This document shows, one piece after another, positions 33,983 through 34,020 of a DNA stretch of 34,020 bases (its first letter is position 1; each line of letters starts with the position of its first letter). Position numbers and translations under genes: made by a program. The notes beneath the pieces are model-generated. The model did not search any database and had not been told where the DNA came from. It saw only the letters and a program-made list of their open reading frames with translations. This DNA is from Nitrospirales bacterium (GTDB lineage Bacteria > Nitrospirota > Nitrospiria > Nitrospirales > UBA8639): assembly GCA_029261255.1 (NCBI GenBank), contig JAJDBQ010000032.1:1-34020 (forward strand), in the 5' to 3' direction.

Positions 33983-34020
33983 ATGAAGTACTTTGCCGCA
34001 TTAGATGTTTCAGACAAAGA
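33983..34020 (+). CDS. IS110-family transposase, N-terminal fragment
   Basis: The first 12 codons, MKYFAALDVSDK, run off the window. The M-K-Y-F-A-x-LDVS start is the N-terminal strand of the DEDD (RuvC-like) domain of IS110-family transposases, with the first catalytic Asp in LDVS. GGAGG (33970-33974) is 8 nt upstream, so ATG 33983 is the start. Only the beginning is seen, so completeness is unknown. Confidence 0.65.
   Translation, partial: MKYFAALDVSDK

Overview
The window is a bacterial chromosome segment of moderate G+C content with short intergenic gaps, Shine-Dalgarno-led genes, Gram-negative signal peptides and one clear lipobox. Gene content (class I PPK2, small multidrug transporter, TVP38 plus mercuric-reductase-like pairs, many regulators, a large RpoD) fits a free-living Gram-negative, possibly a Nitrospira-like member of the Nitrospirota. 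No rRNA or marker gene fixes this, so the assignment is an inference.

Layout. 1-916: right part of an IS3-family insertion sequence whose transposase has lost its first catalytic Asp. 917-4169: an unknown exported protein, a decayed VOC/glyoxalase gene, a DUF2024 gene, a wrecked REP-associated (Y1) transposase and a secreted unknown protein. 4231-5768: a YefM/YoeB-type toxin-antitoxin pair lying between two 106-bp direct repeats, each being the 3' end of ppk2. This looks like an element integrated at the end of ppk2. 5663-7000: ppk2 and an SMR transporter. 7743-9404: a large TPR protein. 9969-12414: a LuxR-type regulator, an ECF sigma with its zinc anti-sigma, and a thioredoxin-like protein. 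12515-18508: a DUF3047 protein, two flavin disulfide oxidoreductases, two TVP38/TMEM64 membrane proteins and a TPR lipoprotein. 18556-22859: a hybrid histidine kinase and a REC-GGDEF-EAL protein. 23447-29325: RpoD, an OmpR-type two-component pair and a second sigma-70 factor. 29930-32637: ArfB-type ribosome rescue factor and oligopeptidase B. 32638-34020: a second accessory region with a structured repeat, clustered ATGTAACA inverted repeats, two unknown small genes and the start of an IS110-family transposase.

A family of dispersed repeats (six copies; about 100-330 bp; imperfect terminal inverted repeats near GGGAATGTTGAAAAA; rich in internal hairpins) sits in the gaps, mostly just after stop codons or terminators. 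With the decayed REP-type transposase it suggests a past round of repeat spread.

The most interesting points are the ppk2-end duplication flanking the toxin-antitoxin module, the dispersed repeat family, the mirrored TVP38/oxidoreductase set with CxxC motifs, and the cassette-like unknown gene pair between ATGTAACA repeats at the right end.
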